Source of the DNA: Caballeronia arationis
GTDB taxonomy: Bacteria > Pseudomonadota > Gammaproteobacteria > Burkholderiales > Burkholderiaceae
Assembly: GCF_001544975.2 (NCBI RefSeq)
Contig: NZ_FCOG02000021.1
Location: 59,042-123,041 of the forward strand
Direction: 5' to 3'
Length of the DNA stretch: 64,000 nucleotides
Positions 62,939 through 64,000 of this stretch are shown here, in pieces. The notes under the pieces are model-generated. The model ran no database searches, was not told the DNA's origin, and saw only the letters and a program-made list of their open reading frames with translations. The number at the start of each line of letters is the position of its first letter. Position 1 is the first letter of the stretch. Both the position numbers and the translations under genes were made by a program.

Positions 62939-64000
62939 GTCGCGCTCTCCGGCTCAGTGTCGCCATTCCTCACCTCGAATTCCTCAACGACGCCCCAATC
63001 GCCCCCGCCGATAAAGGCGGCTATCAACTCGGATTCATCGGTAAAAACACAACCGGTTATTCCATCCTCACTCGTAATGCCTGCGCGAAGCAGCTTGCCC
63101 CTGCGCGTCGCGGATCTCGTACTCGACGCCCGCCCAGGTCTCTCTGCTGCCGGGATCGTCGGCAATAATCTGCGACAAGTCGAATTTCTGACTGAATTGC
63201 TTCGTGTCGGGAATCTGAGCGAAACTCGGCGCGTGCAACCTCATGCTGGCCGGCCCCGGCTTCTCCCAGGAGGCACACTTCTCAAGAATGTCCCCGGGCG
63301 TCCCGTTTTCGATCCGTTCCGGCGTGATCCGGATATACGACCCACCCGCTCCGATCCACACTTCTTTCTCGGCGGCCAGCACCAGCCTGCCTTCGACACT
63401 CATGATCTTCAGATCCTTCTGCGCCGTTACGCTCATCTCGTCGCTTTGCGCCTGAATCTCGACCTTTCCCTTCGCCGCGATCAGCTTCATGCCGAGCTTC
63501 TGAGCGAACAGCGAGATCGCCTCGCCCGCTGCAACTGTGAATTTCCTGAGCACACCAATATCGGCGCTGCCGCCCGCGCTCGCCGTCAGATTGCCCTGCG
63601 CCGCCAACTGCAGGTGATACCCGCTCGTGAGCGCCATCCCCGCTGGCGCGCTCGCAAGCAACACCGCCTGCTGCAACCGGTCCAGACGCTGCTCCAGAAA
63701 CTGGCGCTGCTGCTCGACCTCCGCCACCTGTGCCTGCGCCACGCGCGCGCTATCCGCCAACGCCTGCATCTGCGTAAGCGCGGCTTCGAGCTGCGTCTTC
63801 GCGACGCTCATGTCAAGCTGCTGGCCGATCGCCTTCGTCTGCGCATCGGCTGAGATCAACACGCCTTTAGCGCCCCGCACCGCCGCATGGCCGTCGGTGC
63901 GCAACTCCGCTCCTTTCCCCCGTTTCTCCCTCTGCACATCGACCATATGTCCAAGATTCAGCTCACTGGTCTGAAACGGCGTCGTCAGATGAACGTGTTC
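62935..64000 (-). pseudogene. vgrG: VgrG spike protein, C-terminal part, frameshifted near its end
   Basis: Type VI secretion tip protein entering from beyond base 64000. Visible: TPFQTSELNLGHMVDVQ, an RTDGHAAVRGAKGVLISADAQ block, a coiled-coil (MQALADSARVAQAQVAEVEQ), and the DUF2345 beta-prism repeats (MALTSGYHLQLAAQG; KLIAAKGKVEIQAQSDEM; LVLAAEKEVWIGAGGSYIRI). The frame that started this ends at 63068 after DAQGQAASRRHYE, but the -1 frame continues KLLRAGITSEDGITGCVFTD to RNGDTEPESAT, a transthyretin-like extension typical of effector-loading VgrGs. Removing one G from GGGG near 63102 joins them. Whether this is real, phase-variable or an error is unknown. Confidence 0.85.

Noticed and set aside
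1..64000. Search for tRNA, rRNA and CRISPR arrays
   Set aside because: No cloverleaf with a T-loop motif, rRNA-like stretch or regular repeat-spacer pattern was found by eye; a covariance-model scan would be needed to exclude tRNAs fully.

Overview
The window is a GC-rich chromosomal segment of a betaproteobacterium, most likely Burkholderia sensu lato (Paraburkholderia, Caballeronia or Burkholderia). This rests on recognised gene orders (yebC-purD-hemF-nadD-rsfS-rlmH-maf-rng, rnfB-nth-DUF1841, moxR-GNAT-VWA), an intracellular PhaZ with the SVCQP motif, and the very GC-biased codon use. No tRNA, rRNA, CRISPR array or intact insertion sequence was seen.

Layout. 1-1124: C-terminal part of an RND efflux permease. 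1206-7808: an SDR-like protein, then leftward kdpDE without kdpFABC beside it, a quinone oxidoreductase, methylglyoxal synthase and an atypical SDR. 8263-16502: a rightward housekeeping run (upp, yebC, purD, hemF, nadD, rsfS, rlmH, maf, rng). 16525-22974: lipopolysaccharide assembly (O-antigen ligase-like, GT4, a decayed GT4 remnant, waaC, msbA, then divergent GT2). 22987-30048: dnaE, trhO-gluQRS and the helicase rhlE. 30484-36386: an acetolactate-synthase-like/aldehyde-dehydrogenase pair, a frameshifted lysozyme-inhibitor gene, purT and a META lipoprotein. 36561-47586: ftsK, a CorA/ZntB transporter, an outer-membrane-protein relic, a lactonase, a small membrane protein, a GH15 glucanase and phaZ. 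47662-60314: a TetR regulator, rnfB-nth-DUF1841, two small cytochromes c, moxR-GNAT-VWA, a BenE-type transporter, transaldolase, a FUSC protein and a DUF3311/sodium-solute symporter pair.

The most interesting part is the right end (60.9-64.0 kb, minus strand). A type VI secretion spike gene (vgrG, entering from beyond the window) is followed without gaps by a LysM plus N-acetylmuramidase-like effector and a small Sec-exported protein that fits the position of its immunity protein. This stretch is clearly more AT-rich than the rest. Every gene in it carries a reading-frame lesion: a +1 in a G run in vgrG, an in-frame TGA plus two single-base losses in the effector, and a single-base loss in the immunity candidate. 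Restoring the lost bases makes both the effector and the immunity segment exact multiples of three. It is therefore either a recently inactivated effector-immunity module or a locally error-prone assembly.

Other decayed genes are a GT4 fragment translationally coupled to waaC, mliC with one missing A, and a C-terminal outer-membrane barrel fragment near 41.2-41.6 kb. Intergenic regions hold several strong hairpin terminators, a few plausible sigma-70 promoters, and a long structured leader before phaZ.
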